This document shows, piece by piece, positions 10,192 through 23,588 of a DNA stretch of 64,000 nucleotides. The number at the start of each line of letters is the position of its first letter. Positions within the stretch are counted from its first letter, which is position 1. The stretch comes from Cloeon dipterum (taxonomy: Eukaryota > Arthropoda > Insecta > Ephemeroptera > Baetidae), in NCBI RefSeq assembly GCF_949628265.1, contig NC_088787.1:36258844-36322843 (forward strand), in the 5' to 3' direction. A model generated the notes under the pieces. The model was given only the letters and a program-made list of their open reading frames with translations, made no database searches and was not told the origin of the DNA. The translations under genes were made by a program, and so were the position numbers.

Positions 10192-13058
10192 TTGATGCTT
10201 TTTAAGGATTTGCTGCATAACTTGGCTGCTGCTGAAAAACCGCAATTTATCGTCCTCACTGAAACCTGGCTGAGTTCTACAGATTTGAACAATTTTTCTT
10301 TAAATAATTTCAGAGTTGCGTCCAGTTATGGCAGAGAGAAGAAGAATAGAGGAGGAGTATTGATATTATCTGCCCAGAACGTTCTGTCTGTGCCAATTGA
10401 AGTCAAATCTGTGGAAGGTAAATTTGAAGTTGCAGCTGCTTCGTGCAAGTATGGCGATAAGAAGATTTTGCTGGCAGGGATTTATCGTCCGTCAAATGCG
10501 GTAAAGAACCCTCATTTCGACTTCTTCATTGACAACTTGACGCAGTGCATGCAGAATTTGTTTACTTATTTCCGCCGCCACAGACTCCATTATTTTTTGT
10601 TGTGTGGGGATTTTAATGTTGATTTCTTGTCTGAGAATCCCAAAAAGCATAAGTTGTTGAAGCTCATGCAGCAGTTCCACCTGTCGACCCTGTGTGCAGA
10701 TTTTGTGACACGCTTTTCAGACTCATCAAGAACAACCGGAACAGCGATTGATCTGATTTTTGCTAGCGCCCTTGATGTAACATATTATTGTTATGCTGAG
10801 GAAAATTTGCTTTCTGATCATGAGAGTGTCTTCTGCCGTTTGAATCTTCCTTGCCAGCCCTTGCAGGATGTGTTTCGAATGGAGCGGAATTTTTCCGAGG
10901 ATAATATATCAAGTTTTCATGGGTTTCTGTGTGCGCAGGATTGGTCCTTTTTGCAAACGGCTGAGTCGGCGAATGAGATGTATGATATGTTTATGGCTGT
11001 ATTTATGATAGGCTTCGAGCGATGTTTTCAGCTGCAAAAAAGAATATACCGTGCCAATAAAATTGGTAAAGTTCACTTGTCTACAGATATTAAGACCCGC
11101 AGAGAGGAGCTGAAGGAGATTTCTAATTTGATAAAGAGGACGCCTGATTTGTTGATGAAGGAAAGGCTAAAGGAACTGCGAAAATTTAAGAAGTGGAGTT
11201 ATCTGAAGCAGTTGCATGCAGAAATACGAGAGCAAAATAATAGGTTAATTGAGGAGTCAGCTAACAGAACCAAGGCGGCTTGGTCGGTGATTAATAACAA
11301 TCTTGGGAAAAGGCGGCAAAAAACATTTATAGCAGAGATTCAAGGGAGTGCTGGAACTTTGAGAGATGCAGACGCCATAGCAAGAGTGTTTAATGAGTTT
11401 TTTGTTGAGCCGCCTGCACCGGAATGTAACCAGCCGATTATTGATTTGGAGCCGGCAGACTACCAATTTGAGGTTAACCCAGTAGGTGTTTTCGAAGTCG
11501 AGTTGTGGATAAAGCACCTGCCAGCGAAGAGCTCAAGAGGTTTCGATGGTATTCCTATGTTTGTGGTGAAGAAAATAGGTTCGGCGGTAGCGGCACCTTT
11601 GGCAACGATTATAAATGCTTCTTTCAATCAGGGCGTCTACCCTTCATCCTTAAAAAAGGCGGTCGTTGTGCCACTTTTTAAGAAAGGTGATAGAGGTGAT
11701 CCAAAAAACTACCGCCCAATATCCAATTTGCCTGTATTTTCGAAGATCTTTGAGAACTGCTACCTAGTACGGCTGATGAACTATTTTCAGGTCAACCAAC
11801 TGCTTCCCCCTTCTCAGCATGGTTTCATTAATGGTAGAGGCACGATGACGGCTCTTCATGAATACATTGTTGCCTTGACGGAGGTCTTGGACAAGAAGTT
11901 GAGCGTGCTGGGTGTTTTTTTCGACCTCTCGAATGCATTTGGCACAGTCTCGCCGCAGCAAATTGTGAGGAATTTTGAGCACCACGGAGTGCGTGGTTGT
12001 CCGCTGAATTGGCTTAAATCTGCTCTCAGTGACCGTCAGCAGTGCGTGAAGCTCGAGCGAAGAGAGGGTAAATGGGAGCAAGAGATCTTTTCCGATTTTT
12101 TACCAGTTGCTCGTGGAACCCCGCAGGGCGGTATTCTGTCTCCGTTAATGTTTGATATTGCTATTTTTGATTTGTCAATTCGGGTGAAAGCAGATTACCT
12201 TGTGAGCTATGCTGATGATGCGAGCGCCCTTGTTTGGAATAGGCTTCCCCGAGTGTTGGAGGACAAGGCTGGTGCTTTGGTTGAGACTATGCAGAGATAC
12301 TGCGATGATAATTTCCTACGGCTCAACGTCAACAAGACAGTTGTGGTAAAATTTAGAAGTCCAGGTTCGCGGCGATTGCAAGGCAGCATGGATTTCGACA
12401 TAAATGGAGATAACGTGATGTTGGTACCTGAGGTAAAAATTCTTGGCTTAAGATTTACTGATGATTTGTCCTGGCGGCGTCACGGAGATTTTGTCATAGA
12501 GAAGCTGCATTCGGCTACGTTCATGGTGACGTCTCTTCTGAAAATCGTGGATTTCAAACAGGTGCTCAATGTGTACTATGCGTTTGCTTTTTCACATCTC
12601 CAGTATGCAATTATATTTTGGGGCTCTTGTCCAAAAGTAAGGGAAGAGGTTTTCGTTGCACAGAAGCGGCTGGTTCGTGCGATGGCGGGAGTGAGATATT
12701 GGCGCTCTCCAGTGCCTCTTGCGTCGGCGCGGCCTTTATTTCAGAAACTTAATTTGCTACCTGTTTACTCAATTTATCTTCTTCACTGTTGCAAATTTGT
12801 GCGTCGCTATTCCCATTATTTTCAACTAGTTGGAGAGGTACATGGCTACAACACACGATCAAGGGATGATTATTTTATTCCGATGCGGCGGCTTCACGAA
12901 ATCCAAAAATGTACATGCTGAAATTGTATAATAACCTTCCACCACAGATTCGGGCTGAGCCGCAGTTAGAAGAGTTTGAAAAGAAGCTCAAAATTTTTGT
13001 TTATGCTAACAAATTTTATTCTAATGATGAGTTTCTTGAGTACAGGTCTACTATGTAG
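10192..13058 (+). CDS. LINE ORF2: APE-type endonuclease and reverse transcriptase
   Basis: The endonuclease runs from LLLLNCRGIATANK, upstream of the first ATG, through LTETWL, GGVLIL, AGIYRPS, CGDFNVDF and LLSDHESVFC. The reverse transcriptase has FKKGDRGDPKNYRPISNL, GVFFDLSNAFGTV, ARGTPQGGILSP and the catalytic YADD at 12208-12219, and ends with the usual AQKRLVRAMAG and LYNNLPPQIR tail. The open frame begins near 10035, overlapping the end of ORF1, and the first ATG is only at 10195, inside the endonuclease. Translation may therefore depend on reinitiation or frameshifting. An indel in the A-run near 12907 puts the last 45 or so codons (to TAG 13058) in another frame. Otherwise intact. Confidence 0.92.
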
Positions 13059-15189
13059 CGAAACATACATACTTTGCTAACGACACAGACAATTAAAAAT
13101 GTATATACTATGGTCATTTTCATTGCTGTTTTTTCAATTATTTTTGTGTGTGACTAAATTTGTAAATATGCGGGCAGGATTGAAGGAGCTTCAATTTTGT
13201 ACCGTTGTATGTAAACAAATAAATATAACTAAACTAAACAGTCTCTTTAACTCTTGACCTGGCAACTGTTTTGAACTCAACAAGACATTTCATTGTTTGC
13301 TCTGTGCACTACCTGGCAGGTTGGTAAAATTTGTGGGAACTATTGAACATTTATTTATTTCAATTTTAATTATTAATGTTTCAGACCGCAGCTCAAACAT
13401 CATGAAATGTTGCACACTGTATGTAAGCCAAATGACGCAAAGGAGCACATCAGCCGACATCTGCAGGTCTTTGAACACAGCGTTAGTAGAGTTTGGAGTT
13501 GACGTGGACCAGGTCATTTCGACTTGTACGGATAGAGGTGCTAACGTCTTGAAAGCGTGCAAAGACCTATTTGGAGAAAACAAGGTCACATCTTGCGTTT
13601 GTCATTTGGCTGATAACGTCGTGCAAGATTCTCTCTCCTCACTACCTATTGTTAACGCCTTATTGAAAGACGTGAAACAAGTAAGTTATTCTCTGTAAAT
13701 AAAATTGATTAGTGTTGCAATTATATTAGGCCTTGATGTTTCTTCAAGTTTGCTTTTGGTAAAAAATAGTTAAATTCGTTAAATTAATTCACCTACAAAA
13801 AATAATATACACATGATATCATTGTATATTAAACACTAATTTTATTGCTATTTACCAAGTCTGAAATTCGCTCTAATATTTTTTTTTTATTTAGATTGCT
13901 GGGTTTATAAAGAGGAGTCCAACTGCAGCAAATTTGCTGAGGACATTCCAAATACAAACAGGGAAAACGTATAGTGCTTGTCTTATGCCTATCCAAAGCG
14001 TAAGAACAAGATGGAATAGCACTCTCGCATGCATCCGACGATACATCGAGCTTCATCATCATATAAAGAAAGTGCTATCGCATCCTTCCCTGAATTCCTC
14101 TAAAACCAAACCACCTGGTGTGCCTGATGTAGCGGTGGCGAGTCTGTCTGAAATGGCCTCTGTACTCATCCCATTTGAAGAGCTCACGAAGACATTTTCA
14201 TCGTCAACACGTATGCGTAGCAGTGCTATTGTCGCGTCAATCAAAGGACTCATTTTGAAAATCGAATCAACTAGTTTGACTGAACCAGTAGCAAAAAGCC
14301 TCAAAGAAAAGCTGCTTTTGAAACTCAACGAAAAAAAGCAGCTATTGAAGGAAACAAAGTTTTCTGCGCTGCAAACCTTGTTGACCCAAGGTATTCCTCA
14401 AAACAATTTTTTAAAATATTAAATGCTTCACAAACTGAGAGTAAATAGCTGCAATTGAGCAAATTAAATTAACTGTTTCCTCACACAAAGTGCAACAAAA
14501 TGTTTTTTATTGTAGTTAATCTACAGGTGGTACCTGTATAATTATCTTGTTATATCTGCATAAAATTTGAGCTCAATGTTACTTTTTTGTTTCAGATTCA
14601 AAGGTTTGTCGTTAAGTAAAGAGCAGTTCTCAGCAGCTGCCAAACTGATCAAATCAAGGATGATAATGGAGGAAGGGGGAGATTCAGGTCCAGCTGCACT
14701 GTCCCTTGGCTCTAATAAAGATCAGGAGTAAGTAAAAAGTTGTTTTTATAACATAAATTAAATATGAGCTTTTGTTAGTGACATCTTGCTGGAGATGTTC
14801 TACAAAATGGAGCCGCAACCCAAGAGACCGCGGACTGTTCACCAAGAATTGAACGATTATTTTGACTCCCCAGTTGAGCCCTACCACTGCGATCCTTGGA
14901 AATGGTGGCAAGAAAACGCAGTACCCCTAGTAACCATCAACGTTGAGCAACGCTCTGACGATTTATCGTTGAACGTCAACAATGGTCAAAAGTGAAAAAA
15001 TGAACTAAATTTTAATTGGAAATTGAAGACAATATTATTGTTAAACTGTTCATACTATTTTCAATTTCAATACTTGTCTGAAAGTACCATTTTTGGCATC
15101 GTTGATTTTTTGTTGAACGTCAACGATCATCATGACTTTCACTCTATGTTTAATTTTTAATAATGGAAAATAAAAAATTTACCTTTTTT

Positions 15190-15690
15190 CACTCTTTCCA
15201 ACTTATATGTGCAATCAGATTTGATAAAATTTGTAAATTCCAAATTTTTTGTCAATCAACGTTGAACAACGTTGATGCGATGTTGAAGATCAAAATTTTC
15301 AAATCGGTTAAGTGTGTCATGAATAGTGTTTTTCTTAAATATTTTATAAGTTTTAATACTTTTATTAGCAATATTTTTTTTCACTTCCGATTAACCCGTT
15401 CTTAAAATATTTTTTTTCAATCAACGTTGAACAACGTTGATGTGATGTTGAAGATAAAATTTTTCTGCGCGTAGAAGTGTTTCATGAAACGATAATTTCT
15501 TAAAAATTTTAAAAGTTTTAAGTTTAAAATTAGCAATTTTTATTTTTTCTTTCAATTAACTCGTTCTTCAAGGATTTTCGTCAATCAACGTTGATGTGAA
15601 GTTGATGCGAGGTTGAAGATCAAATTTTCTGCGAGTTTGTCTTGAGAAAAAATTATTTATTAAAAATTTCGTCATTTTTAATGCTCGAAT
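15190..15690. repeat. EnSpm left subterminal tandem repeat, about 166 bp x 3
   Basis: TCAATCAACGTTGAACAACG-type cores at 15252, 15418 and 15581, each followed by a GTTGAAGAT block and an AT-rich spacer ending in TTAGCAAT. The period is about 166 bp and the copies are diverged. Confidence 0.7.
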
Positions 15691-15874
15691 AAATATTAAC
15701 TTTTCAATTAACTCGATCTGAGCACTCATTGTTAGTGCTAATTCAGCATGTTCGCGCGCGCTTTCTATGTTTACCTCGCTGGCCACGCGTGGCGCGCGTA
15801 GCGCCAGTCGCCACTGCCAGCAGTGGCAAGCAACAGCTGCTGGCGCTGTGTATTAAAACAACATGACGGACCGG

Positions 15875-15998
15875 CACGCGATATTGCATCATCCTAGCCG
15901 CCCGCGTTGATCTCCTTGTTTTCGGTTGTTTTTGACAGATCAAGTGCCTCAACCAGGCCTCAACGGACCCTTAATCGTGCGCTGGATGTTTCTAAAAG
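15875..15998 (+). promoter_or_regulatory. EnSpm leader exon and promoter region
   Basis: A GC-rich island precedes a non-coding exon that ends at CTAAAAG/GTAAGG (15998). The exon and the following intron start are conserved in a second, oppositely oriented element at 52020-52230, including GCATCATC, TTTTGACAGATCAA, AACGGACC and, in the intron, GTTTGATTTGTTTTGGTAAA. Conservation between diverged copies suggests a functional leader/promoter. Confidence 0.5.
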
Positions 15999-16478
15999 GT
16001 AAGGACGCTAGTTTGACCCGATTTTTGGCCTCAGGGGTTTACGGGAGATAAGCACAAAGTTTGATTTGTTTTGGTAAAGTACCAAAAATAACACAAGCCA
16101 AGATTTTCGATTTCCTCAATTTGTGTGTGTTTTGATCAACTTTTGCGTTAAATTAGTGATGAAATTTTATTGTATCATTCGTTCTTTTGTTGCATCACCT
16201 ATCAAACATTAATTTTTAATCATAATTTTTGCTAGAGAGATAATTTACGAGTAGGATACGCGTGTATTAAAGTTGTTTTACTTTTATTTTTATCAGTTGT
16301 TTAGTTAACATGGATTTTTTATGTAGGGAAAAATTAAATATTTCGCCGCGGATTACAATTTTTGGCACCCACACCTTTATGGGATATTCTCATAAGAATT
16401 TGACCCGGTGGAAAGAATTTTTTCCATACATACACATTCATGAGATAGTTTTGTTGATTTTGTTTATTTATGTTTTAG

Positions 16479-16594
16479 GAGGTGTCATTTTCCTGGAATG
16501 CCCTTTTCCTGATTGCACGAGCTTTGATCTGACTTCGGACACTCACAGTTGGACGGTTTGAATGAACATCTTGGCCTGGCAACCTTCAATTAGG
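16479..16594 (+). other. Possible small EnSpm exon encoding a C2H2-like finger
   Basis: After TTTATGTTTTAG the frame reads GGVIFLECPFPDCTSFD. A shift of one base then gives HSQLDGLNEHL before TTAG/GTAATA. The CPFPDC...HL pattern resembles the single C2H2 finger found at the start of some animal EnSpm transcripts. The frame break and small size make this uncertain. Confidence 0.3.
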
Positions 16595-16599
16595 TAATA

Positions 16600-18780
16600 G
16601 AATTATTTTATATTTAAATTATTTTCCATATTAGCAGCAAACATCAGCAAGTTCCCAAAGTTCCGAATTTTGATCAAAAATTGGAACTTTGGACACTGAA
16701 GGACCAGCCGGTTTTAGCCAGAGGTGTTTAAAATTTAAAAGTTAAAACCGCAGGCAATTGTTATCGGCATCATGAGGATTTTAATCGGTTAAAGTTTGTA
16801 GCTATAATAGATTGTCTTTTGCATGATTAATATAATAATTATTATGTTCAATTTTAAATTTTAATGATAGGAAAGTTTAAAAATTTTTAAATTCAAGGTG
16901 GAATTTAATACTTTACCAGAATTTTATTACTGAAGTGTCTACCTATAGCCAATTGTTTTCCAATTTAGCCGCCGAATTCGGGTTAAAACTGGCTTGCTCA
17001 TAATTATTTTAAAAGCCAGCACACTTGGAACAGTGAGTGTCACAGAGCATTGAAAATTGAGATAATTGAATGAATGAATCATGCTTTTCAGCACTAATGT
17101 TTTGCTTACCGACTGAAGTTAAGTTTTTGTATCATTATCTTTATATTGTCACATCAAAATTTGTAGCCAGCTAGGATTAATATATTTTTTCCTCTACTCA
17201 AATGACATGTTTCGGATCACTCTACTCTCAAAAATTTTAGATTATTTTTTTTAAATATTACTAATTTGCATTCGGAAATCGATGAGCATTCTTATTTTTC
17301 ATTTCGATTATTTTGGGAAAATATTCTGTTCTGACTGATTTGAATATAATTTTATTTTTCTTCAATTAGGTTTTCAAAAATGACTGAGTTGAACTAGACT
17401 GAAAATGCTTGTTGAGAAAACGCAAACTTGTCCACAGTCTGGACTAATTAACTTTCCTGAAGACTAAAAAATAACAAGTCATAAAACTGGTTCTCATATT
17501 TTTATTTTTTTAAATGGAACTTGAATTTCATACAAACGGAATCATTACAAATTATTAATATTGATATTTTCATCTTGTATGATTAATAGTTAATGTATTT
17601 AACGTACAAATCTGATATATAAGGTTTTGGCAAATTAATTTAAAAAAATGAAAATTAAAAATTTTGATGCCACTTCGGAGTTTTTATCAAATGTTTTAAT
17701 GCCTAATTATTTAAAAATAAACTTTTTAACTCTCAGTCAGGACTTTGTCTTTTCCAATTATATTTATTTCAGGTGCAAGCCTTTCAAACAGTTTTCTGAA
17801 ATTCCAAATATTCAGAAATTAAACTAAATGTTGATAAGGATTCTCTTTTATCCAGCATAAATATGTTAATAAAAAAATGAGCAGATCTCTGCTAGATTGG
17901 TAGTCGATCGGATATGATTTTTTAGCATTTAAATTTTAGATGACAATTATATTTGCTTGAAGTACCGTACTTGCTAATAGATGGTAAAACTCCAAAATTT
18001 CAGCTGCCCATTTTTTCGTTATCTTGAAAATCCCCGAATAATGAGAACTCTGTTATTGAAATGTGGACTGTAACTCTTATACTGCGTAGATCACCTGAAA
18101 TTTTCACTGCCCAATCTAGATTTAGATCCTGAATATTTTTCATTTTACAAAAAAAGCACAAATCGAAAGTCACCTTTTGCGACCTTTTTTGAAAATTTAA
18201 AATGAAGGGATGATAAAAGCTTCTTCGATTTTCTGAGTTCGGAGCTAAAATGTGCAATTATACACAAGCACACTGTGTTTCATAGTTGCGATCGCGAAAG
18301 TTTTCCTGCAATTTGAATTTGAAAATTAAAATCCAGCTCGACGCCGCTCGACAGCGGATGGCCAGGGCAGCGAGTTCACCTCTCGTTTGTCAGTACATTT
18401 ATTTCGCATTTAATTTGCTTAGACACAACAAGAGAGCCATAGAAAGCTGGAACTCGACCTTCAGGGTCTGTCGCTACCGTGACCCTAAGATAAAATGTCG
18501 TAAAAGTCCAATTTCATCGAACTTGGTGTCTTTTCGTCACCACTGTAAGGCTCAAATAAAATTCCAAAACTGCCGAATGATAGTCCTGAAACCGATCCTT
18601 GAAATAATTGTGGAATCTTTATATCTCTTGATGAATGTGGCATGAGCGGGCGATGTGTGTATTTTAAGAACCTTTACTTCCATCCTTCGATAGGGTTGGA
18701 TTTTTATTTTTGCATCAATTCATAAGGGATTTTATCAACACACCAGCGTAATTTTGTGTTCATTTATGTATGGATGAAAA
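16600..18780. other. EnSpm internal non-coding region
   Basis: AT-rich, stops in all frames, no exon or repeat that I can support. It lies between the leader exons and the transposase and is probably intron. Confidence 0.45.
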
Positions 18781-18781
18781 A

Positions 18782-18889
18782 AGTCCCAGTTTTCGGCGCC
18801 GATTTACGGTTTTCGCCAACCCTAATTTTATGCATGGATTCTCAAAAGAACTGGCGGCGATATATAACCCGGCAGACGAAACTGTAACT
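18782..18889. repeat. Miniature hairpin repeat, copy 1 (108 bp)
   Basis: Inverted ends AGTCCCAGTTTTCG and CGAAACTGTAACT, with GATTCTCAAAAGAACTGGCG inside. A related 83-bp copy is at 58897-58979. Looks like a tiny MITE. Confidence 0.5.
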
Positions 18890-19116
18890 TTACCATTACT
18901 GTAAAAGGTTTCACTGTAGAAAAAAAAAGCCCTGCGCGCACTTTGTTGCCACTGCACTAATTTTATTTGGTTGTGAACCACTTCTTTTACACCGAAATGT
19001 AAAATGGCCAGCACATTGACCGCTGCCTTATTATTATCCGTGTGATTAATATTAAAATTTCCTTTTTTCAGATCGAGTGTGCTTTTCCAAAATAGTGTAC
19101 GACAGTAACAACAAAC

Positions 19117-21344
19117 ATGGAGGATGGCGGCGAACATGCGAATGATGCGAGCTTGGGACCAAATTCCAGGTGAGATTATCTTAAATTTTCAATTTTTAGG
19201 TTTATGCTTTTCTTAAGGTGCTATTAAAAATTAAATTGTTAGGAAGCGAAATTTAAAGAGGAGAGAATACAGGAGAAGGAAAAAAAAGCTAAAAGCATCT
19301 GCTTTGAGAGCTGGCATAATGGCTTTAAAATCAAAAAAATTAATGCCTCCCAATTCAGAAAGGGTTGTTGCGAATCAATCTAGTATATCAAGTACCGAAG
19401 AGCCCGACATACTAGATTCGCGTTTCTCAGCAGATTTTTCAACAGACATGGATACTGAAGTTAGTCGGCAATCAGCGATACCAAGTCCCGCGCCAAGCTC
19501 AGGGTCGTCAAGCACTCATGATGTTGCAGTGATCACTCAATCTGAACAATCAAATTCTAATTCTACCGATGGAACTGGAAATTTGCGAAACTTTCTAAGA
19601 ACGTGGGCTCTCCAAAATCGTGTGCCTCGGACGCACGTCTCAAAATTGTTGAAAGGATTGAAAGAGCATGTAGAAGTTCAACACGGAATTTTATTAAACC
19701 TTCCAAGTGATTACCGGTCACTTCTTGAGACGCCCAGGAGCACTTGCCTCGTTCAACCTGCAGGAACCTTCGGAAACTTTGCTTATCTTTCGCCAAAGAG
19801 AGGCATCAATGAAGCATTCCGTCGAGGTTTTCGACCAAAAGCACCCGACAATACAATTCAGCTGATCACGTTTTTTGACGGATTCTGTCCGGAAAACAAC
19901 AGCTCTAACAAATTTTGGTCAGTTTTGCATTCCTTGGTCGGTGATGAGACTCATTTTGTTTTTATGAGTGGTCTCTACTGTGGCACAGCAAATCCGCATC
20001 CATTTAATGACATAATGGAAGATTTAGTTCACGAATACAAGGAACTGCAGAACGGATTCATGATTGAAAATTTTGATGAAGAGCTTCGGCTTGAAGTTGG
20101 TGGGCCAGTTGTGGCAGATATGCCAGCCAAAGCTGGATGCTGCTATGTAAAAGTTGGCGGTTACTATTCTTGTGATAAGTGTACTGCAAAAGGAGAGTGG
20201 AACCGTGCCGGTAAAACGGTTATCTTTAAAGATCTGACTTGTGTCCTAAGGACTGATGGCTCATTCAGGGCTCGTAAACAAAAAGATCACCATCATGGCA
20301 AAAGCATTCTAGAAGAACTCGATGTGGACATGGTTGCTGACTTTCCTATAGATTACATGCACTGCACGTGCTTAGGGACAACAAAGCGCCTCCTTGTGAT
20401 TTACATCAAAGAAAGTCGGCTCTCCAAGGTGGCCATTAAAGAGGCCTGCGAACTTTACAAGACAACCCTGTCGTCGAAACCAACAGAATTTAGGTGGAAG
20501 ACCAGCACTTTGGACTTAGATAAATTTGAAAAAGTTCAAGGCAAAACAATTTAGATTCCTGCTGCTCTACTCTGGTATTGTTATCTTCAAAAAAACTATG
20601 CCACAGGAAGATTACGAGAATTTCCTTAGGTTGTCATTAGCAACAAGGATTCTGTGCTCGAAGACTCTCGTCAAACAGGAAACGTGGCTAGGTGTTGCAG
20701 AAACACTCCTAAAGCGATTCGTAGAATTTGTTAAAAAGAAGATTGGGAGTCGGCACTTAGTCAGAGTAGTGCATTCACAGCTCCACTTGGTTGACGATTG
20801 TAGAAGATTCGGATCACTGGAGGAATTTTCAGCCTTTTATTTCGAGGGATTTCAGGGAAGGCTTGGAAAACTTATCACCGGGCCGAACCTGCCTCTTCAG
20901 CAGATAATATTACGATACTTGGAGCAAGAGGCAGGACACTGCACTTTTCAACCGTCAGGGAGAATTGAAGAAAGAAATGTCACCCTCGGTGACCTGGTTG
21001 GCCACTCGAAGAAAGAAAAATTCCATGCAAGCATCGAATTCAGAGGATATCTGATAACCTTGGAGCATCCTGACAACGTAATATTAACCAAAAGCGGCAA
21101 AATTGGAATCGTAAAATCTATCGTGAGGAAAGGCAGCAAAATCTTTTTACGTTTTTCACCATTCAGCGGTCCAATGGTTGACTACTTCTCAGCGCCATTC
21201 CACTCTTCAAAACTGAATATCGTCTCCACATCAGTTTCGGCTTTTGAGGATGAAATTGACGTGAAAATAGACGATTGCCTCAAGAAATGCCTCCATTTTT
21301 ATGCAAACGGCGAGCACATTTTCATCCCAATGATTCATTAAAAG
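19117..21344 (+). pseudogene. EnSpm transposase (Tnp2-like), one frameshift
   Basis: First coding exon 19117-19169 (ATG, ends CCAG/GTGAGA), second exon from 19243, phases matching. The N-terminal part is basic then Ser-rich. The catalytic region shows ITFFDGFCPENNSSNKFW (first Asp), VVADMPAKAGCCYVKVGGYY with CDKC (second Asp and the zinc-binding pair), LRTDGSFRARKQKDHHHG, and VADFPIDYMHCTCLGTTKRL, all blocks of the Tnp2 (Transposase_21) family as it occurs in animals. One frameshift at about 20525-20540 separates 19243-20554 from 20526-21344; the second part begins KFKAKQFRFLLLYSG and ends FIPMIH before TAA. Otherwise long and uninterrupted, so the copy is fairly young. Confidence 0.85.
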
Positions 21345-21638
21345 AGGTTAGAACTTATATGTTCTCTCGGACTAATATTGATTTCTAAATTATGTTGGTA
21401 TCTGGTTTTTGATAAATATAAATAGTTTCTTTTCTTTGACCCTGTTATGCAAAACTGGGTCTTGGAAAATTGCGGTTGGGACAAAATGCTTGGAACTTGT
21501 TTTTAAAATTGTTGTAATGAATGTCTTAAAATCGCTTTTTTCTTTGCAATCATATAGCTGCTTGTTTCTTGATATTTAACAAAAAAATATAATACACTGA
21601 TTTTATGTGCTCATTAAATGAAATTCTTTTGTTTACAG

Positions 21639-23528
21639 GGTTTATCAATTTGCAACTGTAGTTTGTAATAACTCTGGACCTGATGACTTTGAGACCGCTG
21701 AAGTGGTCTCCACACGGTGGATCAATCCTAAAAACAAAACATGTCTGATGCCTGAGTGCACTCCATTAGAGTATAAGAAACTGTTGGTGCGGCACGCAGA
21801 TCCCAATAATTCAAAGAGGAAGTGGGATGTTCATGATTATCTAAAAATTTTAGGGAGTAAAGGTAATTGAATAGTTAATTTACTGACTCAGACGCGAAAA
21901 TGATGTTAATAAAAGTATTTTTTATTATTTTTCGTTATTCAGACAACTACAATTCAGCGGTGAAGTTAATTGATGACTCTGATTATGTAACTACAGAAGT
22001 TGATGACGAAAGACATCGTGATGACGACTCTGTTAACCAGAGACCGGTAAGGAAGGTCGGAAAGTCCAGTAAATATAGGGACTTTGTCACCGATGAAAGG
22101 AACCCTGGTAATTTTTTATCTTTAATTTAGGGTTATTTTCACCATATTTCATTGCTATACAAATACAGAAAGCTCAGGGAGTGAAGCTGTCCGAAAGAAA
22201 AAGCAACGACAAGCAATTTCGGAAAGCAGTGATTCCTCAAACCAATTATCAGAAGATGACGACCTTGGTGCTGATGACTTGGAAGAAATTCCGGAAGGTA
22301 TGAAAATTATGTTGTTGCTACTCACTTTTGATTTAAATGTGTGTCCTAAAAGACGAGTCAGTTGTAAAAGTGAACACACCGATTGACTCTATTAATTCTG
22401 CTGAAGATTCCTCTGCTGGTTATACAACAAGGAGTACAAAAACTGTGAAAATCACTCACCAAATTTTAAAGACGCCCACAAAAAGTAAAGCATTTGCTTG
22501 ATATCTGTACTTTTTACAGTAATTATTGTATCCAAATTTTCAGTTCCAAAAGTCAGCTCACACCTTCCAAAATCTGACCATTCAAAAATTTCCAATGACC
22601 TCGAATATATAAAAGGTATATAAAATGACAGTGCGCGCAAGAATTTTCCATTCCAATGTTTCAATTCTATCATTTTAGGAATGATTAGCACGCACTATGA
22701 GCTGTCTTTAAAGACACAAGATTCGTTGATGGAGCTCACCAAGACCATAAGCAGGTTGTCTATGAAAAATTCATGGAAGCCCGGAGAGCAGCCGGAGGAG
22801 TCTCCTAATTTTGAAACGTTTCGTAGAGGGCTCCCTTTAAAGTCAATGATTGAATTTGAAGAATTCAATGAAGCGATCAAGGAGGACCGTACCCTGTATA
22901 ACAACATGGTATAAAAAATATTCTGGTTTATTTTTCTTACAAATTTAAGCATGTACTTTATATAATTAAAGGTTTCCCATTTGGCTGAAGTTGTCGTTAA
23001 TGGCAGTCTTACAAACGCTGTAAATACGATGCTGCGAACGCTGATGATGGACGCCGTTGGACGCCTGTTTAATATGAGTGGCGCCGACAAAAACAACAAG
23101 CAGAAGAAGATTGCATTCAGCCAAACTTCTGTGGCAGAACTGGCCATAGGTAAACAAATTTTGATTAAAATTTCACAAACATATTTATGACCAAAAATAG
23201 ACGCGCTACTTGCAAGTGGAGCTAAGACTGAACCAAATATTAGCAGAGGTAACGTTGTCTTGAAAATGAGGAGATGGCTGCAGGATGCACCAACCAGGTA
23301 CAACAGAAAACTTCAGGTAACACATTTCATCCTAGAGTTTACAGAATTAAGTGTGCGCAATCATTATATTTTGTAGACTTCGGAGGCCAAGAAATCTGTT
23401 ATAACAGATGATAGTGATGAAAACACTAGCGTGAAAAGCAATCAACTTGAACCTGAAAATGTTGGCGAAAGCTCAGATGGTGAACGTGAAACACTGACGA
23501 AGAGGAACGAGAAGCGTGGCTCCACAAA
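21639..23528 (+). CDS. EnSpm second gene: DUF4806-like protein, multi-exon
   Basis: Exons with consensus borders: 21639-21862, 21943-22107, 22169-22297, 22353-22484, 22544-22615, 22679-22908, 22972-23149, 23201-23316 and 23377-23528. The first encodes a WxxP-type domain (VVSTRWINPKNKTC) seen at the start of many arthropod DUF4806 proteins. The middle is acidic and charged. Exons 22679-23316 encode the DUF4806-like domain: FRRGLPLKSMIEFEEFNEAI, VNGSLTNAVNTMLRTLMMDA, GADKNNKQKKIAFSQTSVAE and VVLKMRRWLQDAPTRYNRK. The start exon is not identified. The function of DUF4806 is unknown. Its position inside the TIRs makes it an EnSpm accessory gene. It continues into the repeat tail at 23800-26680. 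Confidence 0.72.
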
Positions 23529-23588
23529 GTAATTATTTTAATAATGATAATTCATTAAGTATTATTTTTAACACGTCACACACTACCA

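Larger units (their letters stand above)
8268..13240 (+). mobile_element. Near full-length non-LTR retrotransposon (Jockey/CR1 group) with a macro-domain ORF1
   Basis: Two ORFs, 5' untranslated leader about 90 bp, and a 3' tail ending in an AAATAAATATAACTAAACTA-type repeat at about 13215-13240. It is inserted in a coding exon of the hAT transposase. I could not find a clean target duplication, so the left boundary (between 8260 and 8285) is approximate. A related 5'-truncated copy lies at 53889-54575 on the other strand. Confidence 0.85.

Noticed and set aside
15743..15952. Arg-rich minus-strand frame
   Set aside because: Falls in the GC-rich EnSpm leader island; no coding features.
18286..18645. 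119-codon plus-strand frame inside EnSpm
   Set aside because: No splice-consistent borders and no domain; composition like the surrounding non-coding sequence.
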